Source: Corynebacterium macginleyi (GTDB taxonomy: Bacteria; Actinomycetota; Actinomycetes; Mycobacteriales; Mycobacteriaceae). From it: DNA of 64,000 nucleotides. Location of the stretch: NCBI RefSeq assembly GCF_003688935.1, contig NZ_REGE01000001.1, positions 281,379-345,378 of the forward strand. Reading direction: 5' to 3'. The notes under the pieces are model-generated. The model worked only from the letters and a program-made list of their open reading frames with translations. It did no database searches and had not been told where the DNA came from. Shown here one piece after another: positions 27,949-36,202 of the stretch (the stretch's first letter is position 1; each line of letters opens with the position of its first letter). The translations under genes were made by a program, and so were the position numbers.

Positions 27949-28428
27949 ATGTCTGAGAAGAAAACTCCTGCAAAGCAGTCTGAGAACAGCGTTGCCGCTT
28001 CCAAAGAGGACGAGGTAAACAAGAACCTGGAAACTCAGTACGGAACCACCACCATTGATGACGTCGTCGTATCTAAGATCGCCGGCATTGCAGCCCGCGA
28101 GGTCTCCGGCGTTGACGCCCTCGGTGGCGGCGGCGCTCGGATGATTGGCAACATCCGCGAGTCCCTCGGCGCATCCGAGGACGTACGCCAGGGTGTTGAC
28201 GTAGAAGTTGAAGACAGCTCCGCAAAGATCGAGGTCGCCATCACCGCTGAGTACGGCGTTGCTATTCACGAGCTGGCTGAGGCAATTCGCCGCAACATTA
28301 TGAACGCCGTCGAGCGCATGACCGGCCTCACCGTAGAGAGCGTTGACGTCGTAGTCCACGATGTCAAGCTGCCGAAGGAAGACTCCGAGTCTGAAGAGCA
28401 GGCTGCACTGAACCAAGGCCGGGCATAA
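27949..28428 (+). CDS. Asp23/Gls24 family envelope stress protein
   Basis: 159 residues. After a charged N-terminal tail (1 to about 45) comes an Asp23 domain: TTTIDDVVVSKIAGIAAREV, SGVDALGG, VEVEDSSAKIEVAITAEYG, HELAEAIRRNIMNAVERMTG and VESVDVVVHDVKLP. In staphylococci Asp23 is tethered to the membrane by AmaP and responds to cell-wall stress. Here it is the first of six tightly packed genes, the last of which resembles AmaP. Confidence 0.9.
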   Translation: MSEKKTPAKQSENSVAASKEDEVNKNLETQYGTTTIDDVVVSKIAGIAAREVSGVDALGGGGARMIGNIRESLGASEDVRQGVDVEVEDSSAKIEVAITAEYGVAIHELAEAIRRNIMNAVERMTGLTVESVDVVVHDVKLPKEDSESEEQAALNQGRA

Positions 28429-28433
28429 AAACA

Positions 28434-28781
28434 ATGTCTCAACCCCGAGCACAATTTGAGCTCGAGGTAAGCCATGCTCACGCAATTGCGGAAGCGGTGC
28501 AAAAGCTCAGCGGTGTCGCAGGCCTTGACGGCGGACCATACGGCTCGGTGAGCCTGCTCTTCCCGGGGGAGAGGGTTACCGGCATGCGTCGACCCAATCC
28601 CCGCGACGGTCGCCACCTGCAAATCAATATTCTTGTTGATATCAGTGCGCAGCCTGATCTATACCGTCTGGCGGAAGAAATCCGCTCGACTGCCCGCAAG
28701 GCATGTACGGAACTAGAACGGGTCGACGTTGAGTTTTCTGACGCCGTAGATGGCTTATCCGCTGCTCCCTCGAAGGATTAA
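28434..28781 (+). CDS. Small Asp23-operon protein, unknown family
   Basis: 115 residues, 5 bp after the Asp23 gene. No membrane segment or signal peptide. Alternating strand/helix content (HAIAEAVQKLSGVAG, LQINILVDISAQPDLYRLAE, EIRSTARKACTELERVDVEF) looks like a diverged Asp23 fold, which would let it pair with the first protein. That is an inference from pattern and position. Confidence 0.75.
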   Translation: MSQPRAQFELEVSHAHAIAEAVQKLSGVAGLDGGPYGSVSLLFPGERVTGMRRPNPRDGRHLQINILVDISAQPDLYRLAEEIRSTARKACTELERVDVEFSDAVDGLSAAPSKD

Positions 28782-28783
28782 AT

Positions 28784-28978
28784 ATGAAAAATTACACCAA
28801 ATTGGGCATTGTCATCGGCCTCCTCCTCGCTTTCTTCTTGTACTTAGGCTGGGGTTGGACGCTGCTCGCCGTTCTGTTTGCGGCTATCGGTGGCCTCGTC
28901 GGCTCCCATTTTGATGGACGCATTGACCTAGGCGCTGTGTGGAATAGCCTCATTGGCAAGGGGAAAGGCCAAGGCTAA
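28784..28978 (+). CDS. DUF2273-like small membrane protein
   Basis: 64 residues, with two hydrophobic segments (KLGIVIGLLLAFFLYLGWGW, LLAVLFAAIGGLVGSHFDG) and a short basic tail, matching the small membrane proteins found in Asp23/AmaP operons. AAGGAT lies just before the ATG. It starts 2 bp after the previous stop, and its own stop overlaps the next start by one base (TAATG). Confidence 0.78.
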   Translation: MKNYTKLGIVIGLLLAFFLYLGWGWTLLAVLFAAIGGLVGSHFDGRIDLGAVWNSLIGKGKGQG

Positions 28979-30042
28979 TGTCAGAAGGTTCCACTAAGGG
29001 CCACACGCGTTTCTCGCTGCGGACCATGGAACGAATCGTGACCGCCGCAATCGCTAGCGTGCCTGGCACAAAAGATTTGGATGCCAAGCTTGCTGGCATT
29101 GGCGGACGCGGTTATCCACGGGTTTCGGTACAGATGGACCCTGAGCGTGAAGTCGCCGCCGTGAGCGCGACCATTGCTGTCGTATGGCCATCCCCAGTTA
29201 CCGCAGTCGCGGAAAGTACGCGTACCGCCATTTCAGAAGCTATCGCTGCCCATACCGGCTATTCCACCACCCGTGTCAATGTCACCGTTGGTGAATCGGT
29301 GTCGGATACTCGCGTTACCGCAGAACAGATCGCGCAGCGACCGGCCGCCTCGGCTTCCACACCGGAGGTAACCCCTTCCACCGTGACCCATCCGGTCACC
29401 CAGGACTCGGTTGAGTTGCGAGACATCGTAGCTCCGGAAGAAACCGCGGTCCGTCAGGTCGAAACACCTCGAGAGGCTACTGTTCGCGGAATCTCTGCTC
29501 CACCTATAGCGGAAATCGGGGGCATCTCTACTGGGAACGAAGTTGCCGTTCGCGGAGTATCGGTGCCGGCTGGAGACACCCAGGTGCGCTCTGTCGACAC
29601 GCCGCAAGAGGTACCGGTGCGCAGCATTTCCGCTGATCTTCCAGATCACAAGCTGCGAGAAATTAGCGCTCCAGAAGATCACGAACCGCGTCGCATCCTC
29701 GATCCGCGGCCCACACGGGTACGCAGCGTTCGCGCTCCACGCCCTGGCAGGTTGCTCCCGAGCGGACAGGTACGCCGTTTCGCTAAGAATTCAAAGGTCT
29801 CTGTTCCCCGACCGGAGCCGCTGCGCAAGATAGAAATCAACAATTCCCGCAGCGAGCAGCGCGTCCAGACGCCTAAGCCCGCCTTACTACGCAAGGTCCA
29901 GGCACCGCGTCAGGAGCCACTAAAGCGCATTGAGATATCGCCAGCTAGCAAGCGCACGCTCCACGTCTACGCGCCGCGGCCTGAGCCACTGCGTGCCATT
30001 ACCATTACCCCGTTCCACAAGCAAGGAGGCAATAATGGCTAA
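28978..30042 (+). CDS. Asp23-operon protein with a degenerate VRxIxAP repeat tail
   Basis: 354 residues. Residues 1 to about 110 look like another Asp23-type domain (RTMERIVTAAIASVPGTKDL, VSATIAVVWPSPVTAVAEST, YSTTRVNVTVGE). From Val145 to the C-terminus there are roughly 15 copies of an 11-13 residue unit of the form (V/L)R-x-(I/V)-x-(A/T)P: RDIVAPEE, RQVETPRE, RGISAPPI, RSVDTPQE, RSISADLP, REISAPED, RSVRAPRP, RKVQAPRQ, LHVYAPRP and so on. The early copies are acidic and the later ones strongly basic. No signal peptide or membrane helix. I do not recognise the repeat; it could bind a polyanion such as teichoic acid, nucleic acid or phospholipid, but that is speculation. Confidence 0.8.
   Translation: MSEGSTKGHTRFSLRTMERIVTAAIASVPGTKDLDAKLAGIGGRGYPRVSVQMDPEREVAAVSATIAVVWPSPVTAVAESTRTAISEAIAAHTGYSTTRVNVTVGESVSDTRVTAEQIAQRPAASASTPEVTPSTVTHPVTQDSVELRDIVAPEETAVRQVETPREATVRGISAPPIAEIGGISTGNEVAVRGVSVPAGDTQVRSVDTPQEVPVRSISADLPDHKLREISAPEDHEPRRILDPRPTRVRSVRAPRPGRLLPSGQVRRFAKNSKVSVPRPEPLRKIEINNSRSEQRVQTPKPALLRKVQAPRQEPLKRIEISPASKRTLHVYAPRPEPLRAITITPFHKQGGNNG
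29410..30024 (+). repeat. Protein-level degenerate repeat region (11-13 residue period)
   Basis: About 15 units of (V/L)R-x-(I/V)-x-(A/T)P in the 354-residue protein. The DNA copies are not identical, so the repeat is old or under selection at protein level rather than a recent duplication. Confidence 0.75.
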
Positions 30043-30601
30043 AGTGAACTTGCCTGAACACTTCGGGCAGCAGCCTAAGGCGTCTCCTGTCGTGCGTACG
30101 TGGACTGTAATTCTGGGTATCGTACTGCTTGCCGTAGGTATTGTGGGCGTACGTGAAACCTGGCTCGTCGGCACAGATGCAAACGCTCAATCATGGGTCC
30201 AACCCGTCCTCAACCTCATTGCCACCGAGCAATTGGAGATGTGGATGATCTGGGCTGGTGTGGGCTCCATAGTGGTTGGTCTCATCTTCGTTATCGCGGC
30301 CGTAAAGACGCGGCGCACGACCCATGTTCAAGTTGCTTCGGAGTACGCATCCATGTGGATGCGCCCGGTTGATGTCGCGCGATTAAGCTCTGCCGTAGCA
30401 CGTCGTGTTCCGGGAGTGGCTTCCGCGCAGACGTCCGCAGATACCAAGCGCACAAAGGTCACCGTCAATGGCGACGAACAGGATCCCGAATTGCCAGGGC
30501 GTGTGGAAAGAGCCGTCACCCGTGCTTTGGACGTGCTTAAACAGCCAACACAGGTCACCGTAGCCGTTGAGAAGATTCCGGAGATGGATAATCATGTCTA
30601 A
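30035..30601 (+). CDS. DUF6286-like membrane protein of the Asp23 operon
   Basis: 188 residues from ATG 30035, which overlaps the previous gene by 8 bp and has AAGGAGG 4 bp upstream. Two membrane helices (WTVILGIVLLAVGIVGVRET and MIWAGVGSIVVGLIFVIAAV) are followed by a soluble C-terminal domain (about 95-188) with RPVDVARLSSAVARRVPGVA, a pattern like Asp23-associated proteins in actinobacteria. The DUF number is a recollection, not a search result. Confidence 0.75.
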   Translation: MAKVNLPEHFGQQPKASPVVRTWTVILGIVLLAVGIVGVRETWLVGTDANAQSWVQPVLNLIATEQLEMWMIWAGVGSIVVGLIFVIAAVKTRRTTHVQVASEYASMWMRPVDVARLSSAVARRVPGVASAQTSADTKRTKVTVNGDEQDPELPGRVERAVTRALDVLKQPTQVTVAVEKIPEMDNHV

Positions 30602-31169
30602 AAAGCTTGCTGCCTTTGACCGAATCCTCCTCGGCTTGCTTGGTATTATCCTCATCGCGCTCGGTGTATGGCCAATCCTCATTAAATTCAATGTTGAGTT
30701 TGCTGAATACTTGGCCGAGTGGGTAGACCACGATACGTGGCGCACTTTGAGCGACAATACTTGGTGGGTCTGGGCCTTGGCCGGCGCTTCTGCACTATTG
30801 CTGATCATCGGTTTGTGGCTCGTCGTCGTAAACCTTCGGCAACGCCGCTTTAATACTGTGGAATCGGCCGCCTCTAATGAACAAGGTGCAATCTCTGCAT
30901 CCATGAACGCCATCGCCTCCGCGGTGGCCAAGGACCTAGATTCATTGTCCGGTGTGGAGCGTGTCGACCGCTTGGTTGCGTACGACCGAGCCCGCCCTAC
31001 GCTGCAGTACACGGTGGTTGCTAACCCAGACACACCGTTGGAGCGCCTGATTAACGCTGTAGAAACCAACGAGCGCGACTTCCGGGATGCTTTCCCTGAC
31101 GCTGATCTGGATACTAGCTATAAGCTGCACTTCACTAAGGTGAAGCCGTTGAAGGATTTAGCTGAATAA
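30594..31169 (+). CDS. AmaP-like membrane anchor protein
   Basis: 191 residues from ATG 30594, overlapping the previous gene by 8 bp. Two hydrophobic helices near the N-terminus (ILLGLLGIILIALGVWPILI and WWVWALAGASALLLIIGLWL) and a soluble C-terminal part with SMNAIASAVAKDLDSLSGVE fit the AmaP layout (membrane anchor for Asp23). It closes the operon. Its last 12 bp overlap the convergent gene on the other strand. Confidence 0.78.
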   Translation: MSKKLAAFDRILLGLLGIILIALGVWPILIKFNVEFAEYLAEWVDHDTWRTLSDNTWWVWALAGASALLLIIGLWLVVVNLRQRRFNTVESAASNEQGAISASMNAIASAVAKDLDSLSGVERVDRLVAYDRARPTLQYTVVANPDTPLERLINAVETNERDFRDAFPDADLDTSYKLHFTKVKPLKDLAE

Positions 31170-31856
31170 AGGGTTTGGGGTCTCTGCAATAAGGACCTCA
31201 ACCACCTTGCCTAGTTGCGCATACTCGCCGCCCTCGAGGAGTAATTTTAATTCCTCTCCAGGGCGGCACTTTTCTATTCTTCTCCACGCATAATCGCGCG
31301 CAACGACTCGCCGATTTTCCTTGTGGAACAGATGCAACCCGTGGTCTAACACCCTGATTGCGGCCTCCAAGCGGAGGACATAGACGAAGTCACCCAACTC
31401 ATACCGGGTCAGACCGTCTAGTCCTGCCAGCGGTTCATCCAACCGCATTATGCTGGAAACGATTCCCAGGCGGTGTTCAAAACCTTCCGTATCCGTGACC
31501 ACGAAGGGCCGACCAGGCCCCGTTGACCTAATGGCGCTATAATCCCACACCACCGGCTGAGTATTGGCCGTGCGCACGATAATGCGGGAGGAATCCATGG
31601 TGATGCGACAGGTGGGGGAATCGCTAAGCACGAGCCACACGTCTGATCCGATGCGGCGATTTTCGAGGGGCAATAACGGTGGGTGAACCTCGGCCTGCCG
31701 CTCAAGTTCGGCGACTAACTCTACATCGCTTACACCCCAGCCGATGCCACGGTTGGCCAATGAGGCAAAAAGAGTAGGCAGGCTCATGTCAGGCCGCCCC
31801 TCCCATGCCCTGCGCAGTGCAGCCAGAGTCGGATCAATGCGAGTGGGATCTTCCAT
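31158..31856 (-). CDS. Hypothetical soluble protein, conserved-looking
   Basis: 232 residues with no signal peptide or membrane segment. It reads as a genuine protein (LAALRRAWEGRPDMSLPTLF, GIGWGVSDVELVAELERQAE, YVLRLEAAIRVLDHGLHLFH). Its tail overlaps the AmaP-like gene by 12 bp in convergent orientation, without a terminator hairpin between them. I do not recognise the family. Confidence 0.75.
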   Translation of the reverse strand: MEDPTRIDPTLAALRRAWEGRPDMSLPTLFASLANRGIGWGVSDVELVAELERQAEVHPPLLPLENRRIGSDVWLVLSDSPTCRITMDSSRIIVRTANTQPVVWDYSAIRSTGPGRPFVVTDTEGFEHRLGIVSSIMRLDEPLAGLDGLTRYELGDFVYVLRLEAAIRVLDHGLHLFHKENRRVVARDYAWRRIEKCRPGEELKLLLEGGEYAQLGKVVEVLIAETPNPLFS

Positions 31857-32202
31857 GGGATACTAGCCTACTGACCCGGTCGGCCCTACTGCAGTTAAGG
31901 GACAGCACCCATCTCTCGTCGCTTGGTTACCCCCGTTTTTACTTATTTTCAGGTAAGTCTCGCTTATCACTGCTGAGCAATTCGAGTTTTTAAATCTGCA
32001 GCTGAATCCTATTTTTCTCCGCAGAACCCAAACCAGCTAGACTAAAAAATACCTGTCATCTGATTGGCGATGTACGTCACCCGGAGACGGGAATTGTGTC
32101 CTCGCTTATATCTTATTAGATTGGTCACATACAATGACTTTATCCTTGACTTCATATTTATTTGCACTGTTTCCTGCTTAACCGCGCACGGAGAATCTCC
32201 CC
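31857..32202. other. Intergenic region upstream of the opp operon
   Basis: 346 bp, AT-rich to the right, without a gene. It should carry the promoters of the minus-strand hypothetical gene and of oppB. The best plus-strand -10 is TACAAT at 32130-32135, with no clear -35. Confidence 0.55.
32130..32135 (+). promoter_or_regulatory. Candidate -10 box of the opp operon
   Basis: TACAAT fits the corynebacterial TANNNT; it lies 67 bp upstream of the oppB ATG. The -35 is weak, as is common in this genus. Confidence 0.35.
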
Positions 32203-33186
32203 ATGACTAAGTATCTGATAAAAAAGGTCCTGAGCTGGTTCCTCATGATCTTTTTAGCCACTAACTTGGCTTATTTCTTGGCAGCCTCCTTTTTGGACCC
32301 GCGTTCTAACTACACCGAACGCCGTCCACCACTGTCAGATGAGGAAATCAATAGCCTCCTTGAGCCTTATAACCTCAGCCCACAAACCCCGCTCCTGGAG
32401 CGCTGGTGGACTTGGCTGACCAACATCCTCACGAATTGGGATTGGGGGCAGTCTCCGGTCGGTGAAATAGTCAATGAAGAGATTAGCTATCGCATCTGGG
32501 TATCTGCGCAGCTGCTCTTACTCGCCACCATCCTGTCCATCGTCATCGGTGTGGCGGTTGGTGTGTACACCGCCTCCCGCCAGTACAAGACCGGTGACCG
32601 CGTGTGGCAGGGGATTTCCATCATTGCGATGAATACCCACGTGGTTGTCGCCTCCATCGCCGTTGTATGGGCCGCGCTGGAGATCAACGACCTGACCGGT
32701 AAGAAAATCTTTTACGTCGTTGGTTCTAGTTCTCTGGGCGTGGAGGGATTTTTCCCCAAGCTTTTGGACTCCGCTCAGCATCTAGTCTTGCCCACGGTCT
32801 CTCTAGTGATAATCAGCTACGCCAGCTACCATATGACCCAGCGCACGCTTTTGCTCGATAACCTCAATGCGGACTATGTCCGCACCGCACGCGCAAAGGG
32901 CCTTACCCGTCAGCAGGCCATCCGCAAACATGCGCTGCGCACCTCTATCATTCCGGTAGCGACCTCCGTCGCTTTCTCCGTACCCGGCATCTTTACTGGC
33001 ACTGTGATGACTGAGCGCATCTTCGGCTGGAACGGAATGGGCCAATACTTCATCCAGACCATCAGTAAGAACGACATCAATGGCGCGGTAGCCGTGGCTG
33101 CATTCGGTGCCGCGATGACGGCCGTGTCCGCCGTCCTGGCTGACCTCGTTGTAGTCGCCTTGGATCCGCGAGTAAGGGTGAGCTAA
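32203..33186 (+). CDS. oppB: Oligopeptide/dipeptide ABC transporter permease (OppB/DppB type)
   Basis: 327 residues, six membrane segments and the EAA-type loop YVRTARAKGLTRQQAIRKHA, followed by the family pattern RTSIIPVATSVAFSVPGIFT and ERIFGWNGMGQYF. It forms the membrane channel with OppC. The stop is directly followed by the oppC ATG. Confidence 0.92.
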   Translation: MTKYLIKKVLSWFLMIFLATNLAYFLAASFLDPRSNYTERRPPLSDEEINSLLEPYNLSPQTPLLERWWTWLTNILTNWDWGQSPVGEIVNEEISYRIWVSAQLLLLATILSIVIGVAVGVYTASRQYKTGDRVWQGISIIAMNTHVVVASIAVVWAALEINDLTGKKIFYVVGSSSLGVEGFFPKLLDSAQHLVLPTVSLVIISYASYHMTQRTLLLDNLNADYVRTARAKGLTRQQAIRKHALRTSIIPVATSVAFSVPGIFTGTVMTERIFGWNGMGQYFIQTISKNDINGAVAVAAFGAAMTAVSAVLADLVVVALDPRVRVS

Positions 33187-34179
33187 ATGACAAATCCCAA
33201 AGAAACAAAAATCTCCAAAACACAGCCCCGTGGCGAGGTGTCTACACGCACCGAGGTCATATCCGAAGATCCTTTGGGTACGGAAAATGCTGAGCGCGTG
33301 GCCACGCTGCCAGAGGTCCCTCGCGGCACTGCCCGGTACAAGCTTTATGTTCGCCGCTTCTTCCGCAACAAGTTGGCTACTGTAGGCGTCGTTATCCTAG
33401 GATTCCTCATCTTTGCCGCCTTTTTTGGCAATTTCTTTGCCCAGTGGGACTATACGGAACCGGACTTCCTCGCTTTGTCTGAGCCACCTAGCCCCGAGCA
33501 CTGGTTTGGTACCAACGATTCCGGCAATGACCTTTATGCCCAAACCATCCACGGTCTTGGCAGGTCCTTGACCATCGCCATCGTGGTATCCTTCGCCACT
33601 CTGGTCATCTCCGCATTCATTGGTTGTGCCGCGGCCTTATGGGGCGGAACCGCAGAAAAGGCCGTTCTCGCCGTTATCCATTTCCTTCTCTCCATCCCAA
33701 CCTTCCTGCTCATCGCGCTCGTGGTTGCAGATTCCGGGGGTGACTGGAAGCTTTTGATGGTCGTGCTTATCGCTTTCGGCTGGATGTATCAGGCCCGTGT
33801 GATTTGGTCCTTAGCCCTTACCGTCCGCGAACAGGACTATGTCCGCGCCGCAAGCTATATGGGCGTATCCAAGATGCGCATTATCGTCCGCCACGTCATT
33901 CCCAACATTGGTTCGCTGCTTATCATCCAGTTTGTCTTCGGCGTGGTGGGCACCGTGGGTTCCGAAACCGCACTATCCTTCCTGGGCTTGGGCGTGAAGC
34001 TTCCTGATGTCTCACTGGGTACGTTGCTGCAGGGCGGAACCGCTTCCTTGCAATCCGCACCGTGGCAGTTCTACTTCCCCGCCGCTACCTTGACGCTGCT
34101 GACCGTCTCCATGGCATTTATCGGCGACGGTCTGCGCGATGCACTCGATCCCAACTCCAAATCCGGAGGAAAACTATGA
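33187..34179 (+). CDS. oppC: Oligopeptide/dipeptide ABC transporter permease (OppC/DppC type)
   Basis: 330 residues. A polar N-terminal stretch (1 to about 55), then RNKLATVGVVILGFLIFAAF, HWFGTNDSGNDLYAQTIHG, the EAA loop YVRAASYMGVSKMRIIVRHV and ETALSFLGLGVKLPDVSLGT. The start directly follows the oppB stop, and the end overlaps the ATPase gene by 4 bp. Confidence 0.92.
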   Translation: MTNPKETKISKTQPRGEVSTRTEVISEDPLGTENAERVATLPEVPRGTARYKLYVRRFFRNKLATVGVVILGFLIFAAFFGNFFAQWDYTEPDFLALSEPPSPEHWFGTNDSGNDLYAQTIHGLGRSLTIAIVVSFATLVISAFIGCAAALWGGTAEKAVLAVIHFLLSIPTFLLIALVVADSGGDWKLLMVVLIAFGWMYQARVIWSLALTVREQDYVRAASYMGVSKMRIIVRHVIPNIGSLLIIQFVFGVVGTVGSETALSFLGLGVKLPDVSLGTLLQGGTASLQSAPWQFYFPAATLTLLTVSMAFIGDGLRDALDPNSKSGGKL

Positions 34180-36059
34180 CTTCGCCTATCTTATCCGTCA
34201 ATGACTTACGCGTCAGCTTCCCCTCTGAAGCGGGTACCGTCTCTGCGGTGCGCGGTGTGAGCTTCGACCTGCATCCAGGCCGTACCCTGGGTATCGTCGG
34301 CGAATCCGGATCCGGTAAGTCCGTGACCTCCATGTCCATCATGGGCCTGCTACCGGAATACGCCAAGGTAGAAGGCTCCGTTAAATTTGCAGGTCGCGAA
34401 CTCCTCGGACTTTCTGACAAGGAAATGTCTGGCGTCCGCGGCAATGGCATCGGCATGATCTTTCAGGATCCGCTCTCTGCACTTACGCCAGTCTTTGATA
34501 TTGGTTCCCAGCTGGTGGAGGCCATCCAGGCCCACCAGGACATCGGTAAGAAAGAAGCGCTGAAACAAGCCACCGAGCTGCTGGATCTGGTGGGTATTCC
34601 AGAACCCCACCTTCGCCTGAAGTCCTTCCCCCACGAGTTTTCCGGCGGTATGCGCCAGCGCGTGGTTATCGCTATTGCGATTGCGAATAACCCACGCGTA
34701 CTCATCGCCGATGAGCCAACGACAGCCCTCGACGTTACCATCCAGGCCCAAATCCTGGACGTCATCCGGCTGGCACAGCGCGAAACCGGCGCCGCCACCA
34801 TCATGATTACCCATGATATGGGCGTGGTGGCAGAAACCGCCGATGATGTCATGGTCATGTATGCCGGCCAACCGGTAGAGCATGGCGACGTCGATACCAT
34901 CTTCTCTACCCCCCGTATGCCTTACACCGTGGGCCTGCTTGGTTCCACCCCACGCCCTGATGCCTCGGCTTCAGATCCCCTGACTCCCATCGAGGGCAAC
35001 CCACCGGTATTGGTGGACCTGAAGGATCGTTGCCAATTCGCCCCACGCTGCCCCGTAGCGCAAGACGATTGCCTAAACAGCGAGCCGAAGCTGCTTCCGC
35101 TAGAGGACGAAAACATCTTTCACCGCAGTGCCTGCCTGCGCGCGCCGGAGATCCACAACCGCAAGATTAATGGCGAGCTGATGTTCAAACCGCCGCTGCT
35201 TGCTGATGACATCTTGGCCAACGTCCCCCGCGAAGATCGCAAGACTACCCTCGCCGTAAAAGAACTGCGCAAGCAGTTCCCGCTTACTAAGGGCGCGTTA
35301 ATCAAACGCAAAGTGGGCACGGTAAAGGCCATCGACGGCATTTCATTCGATATCCGCGAAGGCGAGTGCCTGGCTATCGTCGGCGAGTCTGGCTGCGGTA
35401 AGACCACTACGCTGCTGGAGATCATGGACCTTGGTCCAGACGATGGCGCCGTCGTCCTCAATGGCAGGAATGCTAATGACATGAACGGATCCGAGCGCCG
35501 TGAGGCCCGCAAGGACATACAGATCGTCTTCCAGGATCCAATGAGCTCTCTCAATCCCCGGCTGACCGTTCGCGAGGTCATTGCGGAACCGCTTAATTCC
35601 TTAGGCTACGACGGCGATGTCGATGCCCGCGTTAACGAGCTCATGGGCTTGGTCGGCCTCGACTCCTCACAGCTGGACCGTTTCCCTAGCCACTTCTCCG
35701 GTGGCCAGCGCCAACGTATCGGCTTAGCACGTGCCCTAGCCACGCGGCCTTCGGTCCTCGTGCTCGATGAGCCCGTCTCCGCCCTGGACGTGTCCATCCA
35801 GGCGGGTGTCATTAACCTGCTCGAGGATCTGAAACGCAAACTCGGCCTCTCCTATCTTTTCGTTGCCCACGATCTATCCGTTGTTCGGCACCTTTCGGAC
35901 CGCGTTGCGGTGATGTATAAGGGCAAGTTCGTCGAGTCTGGCGCAACGGATGATATTTTCGATAACCCCCAGGATGACTACACCAAAAAACTTTTGGACG
36001 CCATCCCGAATCCAGACCCCACGATTGCCCGCTCACGCAGGGAAAAGTCGCGAGCCTAA
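34176..36059 (+). CDS. oppDF: Fused dual ATPase of the oligopeptide transporter (OppD-OppF)
   Basis: 627 residues from ATG 34176 (ATGA overlap). Two complete ABC ATPases: the first has Walker A GESGSGKS, signature FSGGMRQRVVIAIAIANNP and Walker B LIADEPTTALD, followed by the peptide-transporter C-rich cluster CQFAPRCPVAQDDC. The second has GESGCGKTT, FSGGQRQRIGLARALATRP and LVLDEPVSALD. In many bacteria OppD and OppF are separate genes; the fusion is common in actinobacteria. It powers the OppBC channel. Confidence 0.93.
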   Translation: MTSPILSVNDLRVSFPSEAGTVSAVRGVSFDLHPGRTLGIVGESGSGKSVTSMSIMGLLPEYAKVEGSVKFAGRELLGLSDKEMSGVRGNGIGMIFQDPLSALTPVFDIGSQLVEAIQAHQDIGKKEALKQATELLDLVGIPEPHLRLKSFPHEFSGGMRQRVVIAIAIANNPRVLIADEPTTALDVTIQAQILDVIRLAQRETGAATIMITHDMGVVAETADDVMVMYAGQPVEHGDVDTIFSTPRMPYTVGLLGSTPRPDASASDPLTPIEGNPPVLVDLKDRCQFAPRCPVAQDDCLNSEPKLLPLEDENIFHRSACLRAPEIHNRKINGELMFKPPLLADDILANVPREDRKTTLAVKELRKQFPLTKGALIKRKVGTVKAIDGISFDIREGECLAIVGESGCGKTTTLLEIMDLGPDDGAVVLNGRNANDMNGSERREARKDIQIVFQDPMSSLNPRLTVREVIAEPLNSLGYDGDVDARVNELMGLVGLDSSQLDRFPSHFSGGQRQRIGLARALATRPSVLVLDEPVSALDVSIQAGVINLLEDLKRKLGLSYLFVAHDLSVVRHLSDRVAVMYKGKFVESGATDDIFDNPQDDYTKKLLDAIPNPDPTIARSRREKSRA

Positions 36060-36090
36060 CTACCCTAGGTCCGACATTTTTTAGAAGTGA

Positions 36091-36120
36091 TTGCAGACAC
36101 AATTTTGAATAATGTATAGT
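36091..36120 (+). promoter_or_regulatory. Candidate promoter of the binding-protein gene
   Basis: TTGCAG (36091-36096), 18-bp spacer, TATAGT (36115-36120), 82 bp before the ATG. This would allow extra expression of the binding lipoprotein over the membrane parts, which is usual for such systems. Confidence 0.5.
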
Positions 36121-36202
36121 TATTCACACCGTTGGAGTTTGCGGTTACTTATCACTCCGTTAATACCAACTTCATCTTCCTCCCACGCAAGGAGTAATCC
36201 CA

